Assembly: GCA_019739225.1 (NCBI GenBank)
Contig: JAHHDT010000005.1
Location: forward strand, 558,001 to 622,000
Reading direction: 5' to 3'
Length of the DNA: 64,000 nucleotides
Source: Aquamicrobium sp.
GTDB taxonomy: Bacteria > Pseudomonadota > Alphaproteobacteria > Rhizobiales > Rhizobiaceae
The translations under genes were made by a program, and so were the position numbers. The notes beneath the pieces were generated by a model. It had not been told where the DNA came from. It did no database searches and worked only from the letters and a program-made list of their open reading frames with translations. Positions 20,891-30,500 of the stretch are shown piece after piece. Each line of letters starts with the position of its first letter. Within the stretch, counting starts at the first letter, position 1.

Positions 20891-21673
20891 CTAGGACAGC
20901 GACAGGTCCTGCGCCACGCCTTTGAGCAGCGCCAGCACCTCGTCGATCTCCGGTTGCGCCTTACCGTCGAGCCGCTGGATATAGGGGCAGGTCAGTACGG
21001 CGATGGCATGGCCCTCCGGTGACAGGATCGGCACGGAGATGTCGTCCACGCCCCTGATCTGCTGGCTGGGTCCGATGCGGTGCCCGGCGCTGCGGCACGC
21101 CTCCAGTTCGGTACGCATTGCCTCCATGTCGTGATCCTTGCCGTCGCGCTGCCAGCGGTCGAGCGCTTCCTCCGTGAGGTGCGGGTCCTGGAAGGCAAGC
21201 AGCGTGTGCCCCGAGCCAGTGCCCAGCAGGGCGATCTGCGTGCCCACCCGGATGCCGAATTCCCAATTGCCGGGGCATGTCGCCTGCGCCACGACGATGG
21301 CCTGTTCGGTATCGGGCACCACGAGATGCGACGATTGCAGGGCCGCGCGCGCAAAAGCGTCCATCAGCGGCAGAGCACGCGCCACCAGACGCCGCACGGG
21401 GGGATGCCTGTGGGCCAGCACGAAAAGCTTCATCGTCAGCGCATAGCGGTCGCCCTCCGGCGAGCGGCTGACATAATCGCGCGCGACCAGCCGTTCGAGC
21501 ATCCGGTAGATCTCGCTGGCGCTGCGGCCCATTGCCTTGACTATCTCGGCCCGGGTCATGCCTCGCGGCTGCTCCGAAAGCAGCTCCAAAATGTCGAGCC
21601 CCTTGTCCAGCGCGGGCGCGCGATAGCGGTCGTCCGTCTGCCTGTCCCTTTGCTCGACCACCGCAGATTCCAT
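20891..21673 (-). CDS. IclR-family transcriptional regulator
   Basis: A 260-residue regulator. The N-terminal winged helix-turn-helix (about residues 20-80: ALDKGLDILELLSE, MTRAEIVKAMGRSASEIYRMLERLVARDYVSR) is followed by the IclR effector-binding domain (GSGHTLLAFQDP, ISVPILSPEGHAIAVLTCPY). It is divergent from the sugar ABC operon, with about 170 bp between the starts, so it probably controls that operon and the fuconate dehydratase gene. The ligand would then be a sugar or sugar acid (inference). Confidence 0.9.
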   Translation of the reverse strand: MESAVVEQRDRQTDDRYRAPALDKGLDILELLSEQPRGMTRAEIVKAMGRSASEIYRMLERLVARDYVSRSPEGDRYALTMKLFVLAHRHPPVRRLVARALPLMDAFARAALQSSHLVVPDTEQAIVVAQATCPGNWEFGIRVGTQIALLGTGSGHTLLAFQDPHLTEEALDRWQRDGKDHDMEAMRTELEACRSAGHRIGPSQQIRGVDDISVPILSPEGHAIAVLTCPYIQRLDGKAQPEIDEVLALLKGVAQDLSLS

Positions 21674-21842
21674 CGCCCGACCTCATGCCCCAACGTCAAC
21701 GATTTCAGTTTACATATGAACGATCTGTTTGTATATAGAATGAGACGCTGCCAATTGACTGGGAGGACAATCGGCGAATGCGATCGTTTGGGAGCACATA
21801 TCCGCTCGTTCCAGGCCGGCATGTTGACCGTTGGGTCGACTT
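21674..21842. promoter_or_regulatory. Divergent regulatory region, IclR regulator / sugar importer
   Basis: The 169-bp gap contains an AT-rich patch at about 21708-21745, in contrast to the GC-rich surroundings. Within it, gtttacatatgaac and gtttgtatatagaa are similar half-sites about 15 bp apart, compatible with an IclR operator overlapping divergent promoters. This is pattern reading only. Confidence 0.4.
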
Positions 21843-23375
21843 TTGACGCCCCTCGTCGCCATGGCTGGGATCGACAAGAGTTTCCCGGGCGTACGTGCTC
21901 TGAATGGCGCGCGCTTCGAGTTGCTGGCAGGTGAGGTTCACGCCCTGATGGGCGAGAACGGGGCCGGCAAGTCCACCCTCATGAAAATCCTCGCGGGCAT
22001 CTATCAGAGGGACCGCGGCGCGATCCTTATTGATGGCAACCCAGCCGAGATCGCGTCACCGCGCGCTGCCCAGGCGCTGGGCATCGGCATAATCCATCAG
22101 GAACTGAGCCTGATGCCGGACCTGACGGCGGCGCAGAATATCCTGATCGGGCGTGAGCCGCGCCGCGTCGGCGGGCTGCTGCTCGACGAAGCCGCGCTCA
22201 ACGCACGCGCCGCCGCGATCCTGCAAGGCATGAACCTGTCGCTCGACCCGCGCACACCGGTGCACGGGCTCTCCATCGCGCGGCAGCAGATGGTCGAGAT
22301 CGCCAAGGCGCTATCCTACAAGTCACGCGTGCTGATCATGGACGAGCCGACGGCCGCCTTGAACGATGCAGAGATTGCCGAGCTGTTCACGATCATCCGC
22401 AAGCTGCGCGGCGAGGGTGTCGGCATCGTCTACATCTCGCACAAGATGGACGAGCTGAAGCGTATCGCCGACCGCGTGACGGTGATGCGCGACAGCGAGA
22501 CCGTCGACACCGTGCCGGCGGCCGAAACACCGGTGGAGACCATCATTTCGATGATGGTCGGGCGCAAGCTTTCCGATGAAGCAGTTAAGGCGCCTGATCT
22601 GAGCGCTGCCGAGGTTGCGCTTGAAGTGCGCGGCCTGCGCCGGGGCGCCGAAATTCGCGACGTCAGCTTTTCGGTACGCAAAGGCGAGATTCTCGGCTTC
22701 GCGGGCCTGATGGGTGCGGGCCGCACGGAGGTGGCGCGCGCGATCTTCGGGGCCGATCCGCTCGACGCCGGGGAGATCCATGTTCACGGCCGCAAGGTGG
22801 CGATCGCACAACCCAAGGACGCCGTGCGCGCCGGCATCGGTTACCTCTCGGAGGATCGCAAGCAGTTCGGCCTCGCCACCGGCATGGATGTGCGCAACAA
22901 CATCGCGCTAGCGAGCCTGTCGCGCTTCACCGGCGCAGGCGGAATTCTTCGCGACGGGGCGATGCGGGAAGCCGCAGTCGGCTACATCGACATGCTCTCG
23001 ATCAAGACGCCTTCGGACCTGCAGGAAGCGCGGCTGCTTTCGGGCGGCAATCAGCAGAAGGTTGTCATCGCCAAGTGGCTCCTGCGCGATTGCGACATCC
23101 TGATCTTCGACGAGCCGACGCGTGGCATCGACGTGGGGGCGAAGAGCGAAATTTACAAGCTTCTGAATTCGCTGGCTGCGCAGGGGCGCGCGGTGATCGT
23201 GATTTCCTCCGAATTGCCCGAAATCCTGCGGCTTTCGCATCGCATCGCAGTGATGTGCGAGGGGCGCCTGACCGGCATCCTGCCCGCCGGCGCCTCACAG
23301 GAAGAGATCATGAAGCTGGCAACGCAGCGCAACGGCGCGACCGGAGCGGAACAGCAGATGGGAGACGCGGCATGA
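21843..23375 (+). CDS. Sugar ABC transporter ATP-binding protein (RbsA-type, two ATPase domains)
   Basis: About 510 residues with two fused ABC domains. The first is canonical (Walker [10 protein letters not shown], Walker [11 protein letters not shown]). The second has the degenerate [10 protein letters not shown]-loop typical of RbsA/MglA proteins and an intact LSGGNQQK signature and Walker [10 protein letters not shown]. It energises import by the permease encoded next. A TTG at 21843 (reading [15 protein letters not shown]) is the best match to family N-termini; TTG 21831 and ATG 21861 are alternatives. The stop overlaps the permease start (ATGA). Confidence 0.9.
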   Translation: MTPLVAMAGIDKSFPGVRALNGARFELLAGEVHALMGENGAGKSTLMKILAGIYQRDRGAILIDGNPAEIASPRAAQALGIGIIHQELSLMPDLTAAQNILIGREPRRVGGLLLDEAALNARAAAILQGMNLSLDPRTPVHGLSIARQQMVEIAKALSYKSRVLIMDEPTAALNDAEIAELFTIIRKLRGEGVGIVYISHKMDELKRIADRVTVMRDSETVDTVPAAETPVETIISMMVGRKLSDEAVKAPDLSAAEVALEVRGLRRGAEIRDVSFSVRKGEILGFAGLMGAGRTEVARAIFGADPLDAGEIHVHGRKVAIAQPKDAVRAGIGYLSEDRKQFGLATGMDVRNNIALASLSRFTGAGGILRDGAMREAAVGYIDMLSIKTPSDLQEARLLSGGNQQKVVIAKWLLRDCDILIFDEPTRGIDVGAKSEIYKLLNSLAAQGRAVIVISSELPEILRLSHRIAVMCEGRLTGILPAGASQEEIMKLATQRNGATGAEQQMGDAA

Positions 23376-24376
23376 CCACCGAAGCAGCCACACCAGCGGC
23401 CCCTTCGCCGGCGGCAGCGAGGCTCTCCGGGGCGCATCACCGGCTACTGGCCTTCGCCAGTCTGATCGTTCTCGTCGTCGGCTTCAGTCTGGCCTCGCCC
23501 AACTTCATGCAGACCAGCAACATCATCGCAATCCTGCAGGCGACCTCGGTCAACGGCGTGCTCGCCATTGCCGCCACGCTTGTCATCATCACCGGCGGCA
23601 TCGACCTGTCCGTCGGCACGCTGATGACCTTCTGCGCCGTGATCTGCGGCGTGGTGTTGACCTACTGGGGCCTGCCGCTGCCGCTCGGCGTGCTGGGCGC
23701 GATCCTGGCTGGCGCCGCGGCTGGCTTCTGTTCAGGCACGTTCGTCGCCAAGCTCAAGGTGCCGCCCTTTATCGCAACGCTGGGGATGATGTTGATTCTC
23801 AAGGGCCTTTCGCTGGTGATTTCGGGCACGCGACCGATCTACTTCAACGACACGCCCGGCTTCACCGAGATCGCGCAGGGCTCGATCGTCGGCGTGCTGA
23901 TACCGTCGGTGCCGTTGCCCAATGGCGTGTTGATCCTGTTCCTCGTTGCGATCGCCGTTTCCTTCATCCTGTCGAAGACGGCGCTTGGGCGCTACACCTT
24001 CGCGCTCGGCTCCAACGAGGAAGCGGTGCGCCTGTCGGGCGTCAACACGGACCGGTGGAAGATCGCCGTCTATACGCTCGCCGGCTCCATCTGCGGCATT
24101 GCCGGACTGCTGATCGCCTCGCGCCTCAATTCCGCGCAACCCGCACTTGGTCAGGGCTACGAGCTCGACGCCATCGCGGCGGTGGTCATCGGCGGCACGT
24201 CGCTTTCCGGCGGGCGCGGCACGGTGCTCGGCACGCTGATCGGCGCCCTCATCATGAGCGTTCTGCTCAACGGCCTGCGTATTCTGTCGGTGGCGCAGGA
24301 GTGGCAGACCGTCGTCACCGGCTCGATCATCATCCTCGCCGTCTACATCGACATGCTGCGGCGGCGGAAGCTTTAG
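23372..24376 (+). CDS. Sugar ABC transporter permease (RbsC-type)
   Basis: A 334-residue inner-membrane permease with about nine hydrophobic segments. Family motifs seen: [59 protein letters not shown] and the loop [25 protein letters not shown] hydrophilic Ala/Pro-rich N-tail of about 20 residues precedes the first helix. It is translationally coupled to the ATPase gene and 61 bp upstream of the binding protein gene. Confidence 0.93.
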   Translation: MTTEAATPAAPSPAAARLSGAHHRLLAFASLIVLVVGFSLASPNFMQTSNIIAILQATSVNGVLAIAATLVIITGGIDLSVGTLMTFCAVICGVVLTYWGLPLPLGVLGAILAGAAAGFCSGTFVAKLKVPPFIATLGMMLILKGLSLVISGTRPIYFNDTPGFTEIAQGSIVGVLIPSVPLPNGVLILFLVAIAVSFILSKTALGRYTFALGSNEEAVRLSGVNTDRWKIAVYTLAGSICGIAGLLIASRLNSAQPALGQGYELDAIAAVVIGGTSLSGGRGTVLGTLIGALIMSVLLNGLRILSVAQEWQTVVTGSIIILAVYIDMLRRRKL

Positions 24377-24437
24377 CAAGAGAGGGCGGTCAGCGCTCCG
24401 GAAACGTACCAATACGTGTAACCAAGGAGGAAATGCC

Positions 24438-25382
24438 ATGCTCAACAGACGCACTATCCTGGGCGCGATCGGCGCGCTCGCCATGCTTGGCGCGACAGTG
24501 CCCGCCAGCGCGCAGGAGACCTACATTCCGCTGATCTCGAAGGGCTTCCAGCACCAGTTCTGGCAGGCTGTGAAGGCCGGCGCCGACAAGGCCGCGGCCG
24601 AGTTCGGGGTCACCGTCACCTTCGAAGGTCCCGACACCGAGGCTCAGGTCGACCGCCAGATCGACATGCTGGCGGCCGCACTTGCCAAGAACCCGCAGGC
24701 CATCGGCTTCGCCGCGCTCGACAGCCAGGCGGCGATCCCGCTGCTGCGCAAGGCGCAGGAGGCCGGCATTCCGGTGATCGCTTTCGACTCCGGTGTCGAT
24801 TCCGACATTCCCGTCGCCACCGCCTCGACCGACAATATTGCCGCAGCCGGGCTTGCGGCAGACAAGATGGCCGAACTGATCGGCGGCGAGGGCAAGGTCG
24901 CGCTCGTCGTGCACGACCAGACCAGCCGCACCGGCATCGACCGCCGGGACGGCTTCGTCAACCGCGTCGAGGAAGCCTATCCGAACATCGAGATCGTCAC
25001 CGTGCAGTATGGCGGCGGCGACCATCTGCAGTCGACGGAGATTACCAAGTCGATCCTGCAGGCCAATCCCGACCTGAAGGGCATCTTCGGCGCGAATGAA
25101 GGCTCGGCGATCGGTGTCGTCAACGGCGCACGCGAACTCGGCAAGACCGACCTCGTCATCATCGGTTACGATTCCGGCGCGCAGCAGAAGCAGGCGATCC
25201 GCGACGGATTGATGGCCGGAGCCATCACACAGAACCCGGTCGGCATCGGCTACGAAACCGTCGCGGCTGCTGTGAAGGCGATCAAGGGCGAGGAAGTCCC
25301 GGCCGCGATCGACACCGGCTTCTACTGGTACGACAAGTCGAACATCGACGATCCCGAGATCGCCGCCGTTCTTTACGATTGA
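24438..25382 (+). CDS. Sugar ABC transporter periplasmic binding protein (RbsB-type)
   Basis: 314 residues with a signal peptide (MLNRRTILGAIGALAML, cleavage after PASA near residue 25). The mature part is a periplasmic-binding-protein type I fold: YIPLISKGFQHQFWQAVKAGADKAAAEF, DSGVDSDIPVATASTDN, GEGKVALVVHDQTSRTGIDRRDGF and the hinge FGANEGSAIGVVNGARE. The ligand is probably a pentose, a 6-deoxyhexose or a related sugar, given the neighbouring fuconate dehydratase-like gene. Placing the binding protein last in the operon, followed by a strong terminator, is unremarkable for Rhizobiales. Confidence 0.92.
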   Translation: MLNRRTILGAIGALAMLGATVPASAQETYIPLISKGFQHQFWQAVKAGADKAAAEFGVTVTFEGPDTEAQVDRQIDMLAAALAKNPQAIGFAALDSQAAIPLLRKAQEAGIPVIAFDSGVDSDIPVATASTDNIAAAGLAADKMAELIGGEGKVALVVHDQTSRTGIDRRDGFVNRVEEAYPNIEIVTVQYGGGDHLQSTEITKSILQANPDLKGIFGANEGSAIGVVNGARELGKTDLVIIGYDSGAQQKQAIRDGLMAGAITQNPVGIGYETVAAAVKAIKGEEVPAAIDTGFYWYDKSNIDDPEIAAVLYD

Positions 25383-25389
25383 CTGTAGC

Positions 25390-25430
25390 GAGCCGTCGGA
25401 GGCGCAGGTTTCCGACGGCTCCACAATTTT
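25390..25430 (+). terminator. Rho-independent terminator after the sugar importer
   Basis: The perfect 11-bp stem gagccgtcgga (25390-25400) pairs with tccgacggctc (25411-25421) around a 10-base loop, followed by cacaatttt. It begins 7 bp after the binding-protein stop, so the downstream dehydratase gene is probably transcribed mainly from its own promoter or by read-through. Confidence 0.75.
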
Positions 25431-25458
25431 GAGACGACCGTCGATGTTTGCGCCCCAT

Positions 25459-25620
25459 GTTGCCCCCCTCTGTCCTGCCGGACATCTCCCCCACGAGGGG
25501 GGAGATCGGCCGACCGCCTGGCTTTCGCCAATCGCCAGCGTTGCCGATGGAGCGGCGCGCTTGAAGCTGCCGATCTCCCCCCTCGTGGGGGAGATGTCCG
25601 GCAGGACAGAGGGGGGCAAC
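25459..25620. repeat. Palindromic element, family C copy 1 (52-bp perfect inverted arms)
   Basis: A 162-bp element. The arms 25459-25510 and 25569-25620 are perfect reverse complements (52 of 52). The 58-bp centre contains ggctttcgccaatcg, which is shared with the copies at 50509-50667 (same orientation) and 51733-51890 (opposite orientation). Each arm also contains its own short hairpin (ctcccccacgaggggggag). It carries no coding sequence. Confidence 0.9.
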
Positions 25621-25676
25621 GTGGAGCCAGGGTTCCTCAAGGTACGTTGGCTCCAGCGTTCATGCGCGAGTGCGGC

Positions 25677-26951
25677 ATGACACGCATCGTCGACATGCAG
25701 GTGCTGGACCTGCGCTTTCCGACATCGCTCCATCTCGACGGATCGGATGCGATGAACCCCGACCCCGATTATTCGGCGGCCTATGTCATCCTCAAGACCG
25801 ACGGTGAGCATGAAGGCCACGGACTGACTTTCACCATCGGGCGCGGCAACGAGATCTGTTGTGCGGCCATCGAGGCCATGCGCCATCTCGTGGTCGGGCT
25901 CGACATGGCCAGGGTCGCGGAGAATATGGGCGCCTTCTGGCGGCACATGACGTCCGACAGCCAGCTCCGCTGGATCGGTCCCGACAAGGGCGCGATTCAC
26001 CTGGCGACCGGCGCCGTCGTCAACGCCGTGTGGGACCTGTGGGCAAGGCTTGAAGGCAAGCCAGTCTGGCGGCTTGTGGCTGAGATGAGCCCGGAGGAGA
26101 TCGTGCGCTGCATCGATTTTCGCTACATCACCGACTGCATCACGCCGGCGGAGGCCGTCGAGCTGCTGCGTGGCAAGGCTGAAGGCAAGGACGAACGCAT
26201 CGCGACGCTGCTCCGCGAGGGCTACCCTTGCTACACCACGTCGGCCGGTTGGCTTGGCTATGACGACGACAAGCTGCGCCGCCTGTGTCGGGAAGCCGTG
26301 GACGCGGGCTTCAACCACATCAAGATGAAGGTCGGCCGCGACAAGGCCGACGACATTCGTCGGTTGACCATCGCGCGCGAGACCGTCGGTGCCGACATCA
26401 ACCTGATGATCGACGCCAATCAGGTGTGGGAGGTCGACGAGGCCATCGACTGGATCGGAGACCTTGCCTTTGCAAAGCCGTGGTTCATCGAGGAGCCGAC
26501 CAGCCCCGACGACATCGAGGGCCATCGGCGCATTCGTGAGAATATCGCGCCGGTGAAGGTCGCGACCGGTGAGATGTGCCAGAACCGGGTGATCTTCAAA
26601 CAGCTCATCATGCGCGGCGCCATAGACGTGGTGCAGATCGATGCCTGCCGGCTGGGTGGCGTCAACGAGGTGCTCGCCGTGTTGCTGATGGCCGCGAAAT
26701 ACAACCTGCCGGTTTGCCCGCATGCCGGCGGCGTGGGCCTGTGCGAATATGTGCAGCACTTGTCCATGATCGACTATGTCTGCATCGCAGGCACGCACGA
26801 GGGCAGGGTGGTCGAATATGTCGACCACCTGCACGAACATTTCGTCGAGCCATGTGTGGTTCGCGGGGCGGCTTATATGCCGCCGTCGGCGCCCGGCTTC
26901 TCAATCGAGATCAAACCGGAATCCCGTGCGACATATCGCTTTGCGGGTTGA
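25677..26951 (+). CDS. L-fuconate dehydratase-like enolase-superfamily enzyme
   Basis: 424 residues. It would dehydrate a six-carbon sugar acid (L-fuconate to 2-keto-3-deoxy-L-fuconate) in the non-phosphorylated deoxyhexose pathway. Seen: the K-x-K catalytic pair IKMKVG (K216, K218), metal ligands in LMIDANQVW (D246), WFIEEPTSPDD (E272) and ATGEMCQNR (about E299), plus QIDACRLGGVNE and the CPHAGG histidine near 349. The spacing follows the characterised Xanthomonas FucD closely. The ATG at 25677 (MTRIVDMQVLDLRFPTS) fits the family; an upstream ATG at 25647 is less likely. No other fucose-pathway enzyme is adjacent, so related acids (D-arabinonate, L-galactonate) remain possible. Confidence 0.85.
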   Translation: MTRIVDMQVLDLRFPTSLHLDGSDAMNPDPDYSAAYVILKTDGEHEGHGLTFTIGRGNEICCAAIEAMRHLVVGLDMARVAENMGAFWRHMTSDSQLRWIGPDKGAIHLATGAVVNAVWDLWARLEGKPVWRLVAEMSPEEIVRCIDFRYITDCITPAEAVELLRGKAEGKDERIATLLREGYPCYTTSAGWLGYDDDKLRRLCREAVDAGFNHIKMKVGRDKADDIRRLTIARETVGADINLMIDANQVWEVDEAIDWIGDLAFAKPWFIEEPTSPDDIEGHRRIRENIAPVKVATGEMCQNRVIFKQLIMRGAIDVVQIDACRLGGVNEVLAVLLMAAKYNLPVCPHAGGVGLCEYVQHLSMIDYVCIAGTHEGRVVEYVDHLHEHFVEPCVVRGAAYMPPSAPGFSIEIKPESRATYRFAG

Positions 26952-26980
26952 GGCCGATCCGCCCACCCCAAGGCAAAAAA

Positions 26981-27015
26981 GAACCCCGCCGCTCTCGAGA
27001 GAATCGACGAGGTTC
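26981..27015 (-). terminator. Hairpin with minus-strand T tract
   Basis: gaaccccg (26981-26988) pairs with cgaggttc (27008-27015), with a nested ctctcgagag. On the minus strand it is followed by TTTTTT (26980-26975), so it looks like an intrinsic terminator for leftward transcription. No leftward gene lies nearby on the right; the hairpin itself could still stabilise or end the dehydratase mRNA. The bases between here and 27096 show nothing else. Confidence 0.35.
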
Positions 27016-27095
27016 CGTTGCCTGAGAAGTGCTGAATAGCATTGTGGCTGAAACGGTCAACAGTCTGTCAACGGATAGCGAACGCACCCGTTGGG

Positions 27096-27283
27096 CTTAA
27101 CCCCCCTTTAAATAGCCGCATTTACTCTCCACCCGACCCCGTGCCCACGCATAGAACCAACTTTCGGGCGCGGTGCGTGCAATGATCGGCGTCTACAACG
27201 ATGTCGCGAGCCGATTCGACCGCGCGTCGGAGGCGCGGTCGTAGCCGGGCGCGGCCTTTAAGCCATTCTTATTCATGGCCGCG
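27096..27283 (+). pseudogene. Relic of a class A penicillin-binding protein gene
   Basis: Three pieces match the intact gene at 30.9-33.2 kb in the same order and orientation. (1) 27096-27147 equals 30916-30967, just upstream of that gene, at 51 of 52 bases. (2) 27148-27168 matches 31020-31040 (codons 9-15) with two mismatches. (3) 27168-27283 aligns without gaps to 32191-32306 (around codon 400-437, the region before and including the active-site SxxK) with roughly 80% identity. The start codon and about 1.1 kb of internal sequence are missing, and an in-frame TAG lies at 27242. The encoded fragment still reads MIGVYNDVASRFDRASEAR, compared with MVGGYDYATSQFDRASEAR. It is plainly a decayed copy. 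Confidence 0.85.
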
Positions 27284-27347
27284 ATAGCGACGCGGCCGCC
27301 GGCCCGTCGGACCGCTGAAGCGTGCTGCGAACCCTCGGCCGTCTCGA

Positions 27348-27375
27348 TTGACATAGGTAGGCTTCCCGATATGTT
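27348..27375 (+). promoter_or_regulatory. Candidate sigma70-type promoter of the protease gene
   Basis: TTGACA at 27348-27353, a 16-bp spacer, then TATGTT at 27370-27375, about 128 bp upstream of the chosen protease start. The -35 is perfect; the -10 is weak. The rest of the 551-bp gap 26952-27502 holds the hairpin and the penicillin-binding-protein relic. Confidence 0.35.
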
Positions 27376-27502
27376 GCATCAGTATAGCGGGTGAAATCTG
27401 GAGTTGAGGCTCGATTCTGCCGTCAGCCACGAGATTCCGATCTTGATGGCAGGCTTTCCGGTTTCCATCCAAGAGGAAGTTCTCGGGGGAGGGGGGAATA
27501 GC

Positions 27503-30500
27503 ATGCGCGGCAATGCTGGTTCACGGCGGAGATGTTTGCTGGGAGCGATTGCTGCTGGCATGTTGATCGGTGTCGGCGTGTCGGCTGCGACATCGTCGCC
27601 GGCTTTGGATGCCGCTCCTGCAGCTTTTGTCCGTAAAGTGGAAGATCATGACGCGCTCTGGGCGAAGCTGGCTGCCAATCCGGGCACTAGGCTGCCCGTC
27701 ATCGTGCAGTTTGAAATGCCGGCTTTGCCAAAAGTCGCCGGTTTCGAGCTTCCGGAGGCTGCCGACGGAGCGCGCATGAAGGCGATACACGCTTCGCAAG
27801 ACAAGATACTGAATGCGGCATTCTCAGCCGGTGCGCCATCCCTCGCCGCCGGTGGCGAACGCAATCTGAAGCGGTTGAATTTTTCGCCAGCGTTTGCGAT
27901 TCTGGCAGACGCAGTTGAGATATCGCGGTTGGCGAGCGATCCCCATGTCACCAGGATTGTCGAGGATAGGCTCGATCCGCCTCTGCTTAGCGACACCCTG
28001 CCCCTGATACAGATGCCGGCCATGTATGCCGGTCGTGCCTCGGGGCATGGCTACAGCGTTGCCGTTCTCGATAGCGGAACCTGGAACAGCCACGAGTTCC
28101 TCAGGGCTAGCGTCTCCGCCGAGGCCTGCTTCAACACCAGCGGCGTTCAAGGTTCGATAAGCCGGTGTCCCGGTGGCTACGACTATTCGACGGCTCCAGG
28201 CTCGGCCGAGGACTGCATCGCCACCAACACCTACGGTTGTGGTCATGGTACCCATGTCGCGGGCATAGCGGCAGGCTACCACGTATACGCGGACGAGCCG
28301 ATAGGCGGCGTAGCCAAGAACGCCCAGATCATATCCGTCAACGTCTTCTCTCTGCTTCCAGCCAGCGCGTGTGGCACGTTGGTTCCCGGATACAACAGTT
28401 GCTTGCGAGCCTTCGCCAGCGATCAGTTGAGAGCGCTCGATTATGTTTACGGTCAGCGCAACACATACAATATCGCTGCAGTGAGCATGAGCGTTGGCGA
28501 AGGCCAGAACGCGGGGCACTGCGACGGCGACGCCCGCAAATCAATCATCGACCAGCTCAAGGCCGCGTACGTGGCAACGGTGATCCCCGCGGGAAATAAT
28601 GGGTTTGACAATGAAGTGGCGGCGCCCGCCTGCATTTCAAGCGCGATTACCGTCGGTTCTTCTACAAAGGCCGATGTCCGCTCGACGTTCTCCAATTGGG
28701 GCAGCCTGATAGATCTGGTGGCGCCTGGCTCTTCGATCATATCCTCTTATATCGACGGCACAGACAACTCGCGCTTCGCGGCTTTGAGCGGCACGTCCAT
28801 GGCTGCGGCTCATGTGGCCGGCGCTTTTGCGGCATTGCGTCAGGCCTACCCCGGCGCAACGGTTGACATGATCGAAGATGCCCTGAAGTCGACAGGTCAG
28901 GGCATCTCATCAGCAGGCGTCACGAAGCCCCGCATCCGTGTGAACGATGCCCGTCTGGTGCTTGAAGACAACGACATGCCCGCCCCTCCGGCTCCTCCCA
29001 ATGACAATTTCGAGAACCGCATCGCCATCGCGCTGCCTACGGGCCTTTATGGGGGCCGGGTAGTTACCGGAACCAATGCGGGGGCCACCACGCAAGCGGG
29101 TGAGCCCGTCCACGCCAGAACGGCCAGCGCCCGCAATAGCGTGTGGTGGAGCTACACGCCAAGAAGCTCCGGGCAGATATCCGTCAGTACGACAGGCAGT
29201 CCCAATACAGCGCTGGTGCTGGCCGTATACTCGGGAAATACGATCGAGACGCTGACGGAGGAGGTAACTTACTCTTCTGGCAGCTCTCGCTTTTTCGATG
29301 GGGTAGCTGGCGTCGAGTATAAAATCGCCGTGGCGGGCAGAAACAATCACGAGGGAAGCATCAGACTCTCGATATATGGTGGCGCGGGCACAGATCAACA
29401 TCCGCCCGCCAACGACAATTTCGCCAGCCGCATCGCGATCTCGCCGCACGGCGCGATCTTCGGCCCGCGCACCGTCACCGCCAACAACACCTACGCCACA
29501 GCCGAATATGGCGAACCGCAACATGCGAACCGGCCGGTCGCAACCAACAGCGTGTGGTGGCGCTACACGCCCGCCACCTCCGGTCCAATCACCATCGATA
29601 CCAGAGGTAGCAACTTCAACACCGTGCTGGCGGTCTACACCGGAGGGTCGCGTTCCCTGCGCGCCGTTGCAATGAACGACGATGCTCCGGACCTCGGCCG
29701 GCGCTCGCGCGTGGTGTTCGACGGCATTGCCGGCACCCAGTACCAGATCGCGGTCGCCGGCGGTTACGGCAACAATTCTGGCCATATACGCATGACAATC
29801 CGCGGCGGCGGCAGATATGCGGTGAATCCGCCGGCGATAAACGACACCTTCGCCAACCGCATCGTGATCTCGCCGCACGGCGCTCTCTTCGGGCCGCGTA
29901 CCGTGACCGGGCACAACATCAACGCGACCAACGAATTCCGCGAACCGCGACATGCCAACCATCCGGCCGCGACCAACAGCGTGTGGTGGCGTTACACGCC
30001 CGCCACTTCCGGCCAGATCACCATCGACACAAGAGGCAGTAACTTCAACACCGTACTGGCGGTCTATACAGGTCGCTCGGCCGGCGGCCTGCGTGTCGTC
30101 ACGCACAACGACGATGCACCCGATCTGGGCCGGCGTTCACGCGTGACTTTCAATGGTATCGCCGGCACCCAGTACCAGATCGCAGTCGCGGGCGGGTACG
30201 GCAACAATTCAGGTCAGATAAGGATGACCGTGCGCGGCGGCGGAAGACATGCCTCAAGCTCGGTGTCGGAGCTGGCAGGGCGGTCACTGCCCAGCCGGCA
30301 GACCGCGCCTTTCGCCGGCCTCTCGGTGGATGGTGTCGCTGGCGCGCGCGCGACGGCTGCCGCTCGGGTCGACCTCGTCAGCGCGGTCGTGACTTCCAAC
30401 AACGATGGCGTCCTACGCATCCCGACCGACGGCGACGGCGTAGCGGTGGTGGCGGTCAACAATGTCGGCGCCGGCGCAACGCTGGCTGCCCACCTCTCGC

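Noticed and set aside
24390-26840. 816-residue open frame on the minus strand
   Set aside because: It is the mirror frame of the sugar-binding protein and fuconate dehydratase genes; its translation is His/Asp/Val-rich with no domain logic, and the plus-strand genes are unambiguous.
27404-27502. Upstream start for the protease gene
   Set aside because: It would put 33 mainly polar residues before a normal signal peptide; the ATG at 27503 has a purine-rich ribosome site and starts the signal peptide directly.
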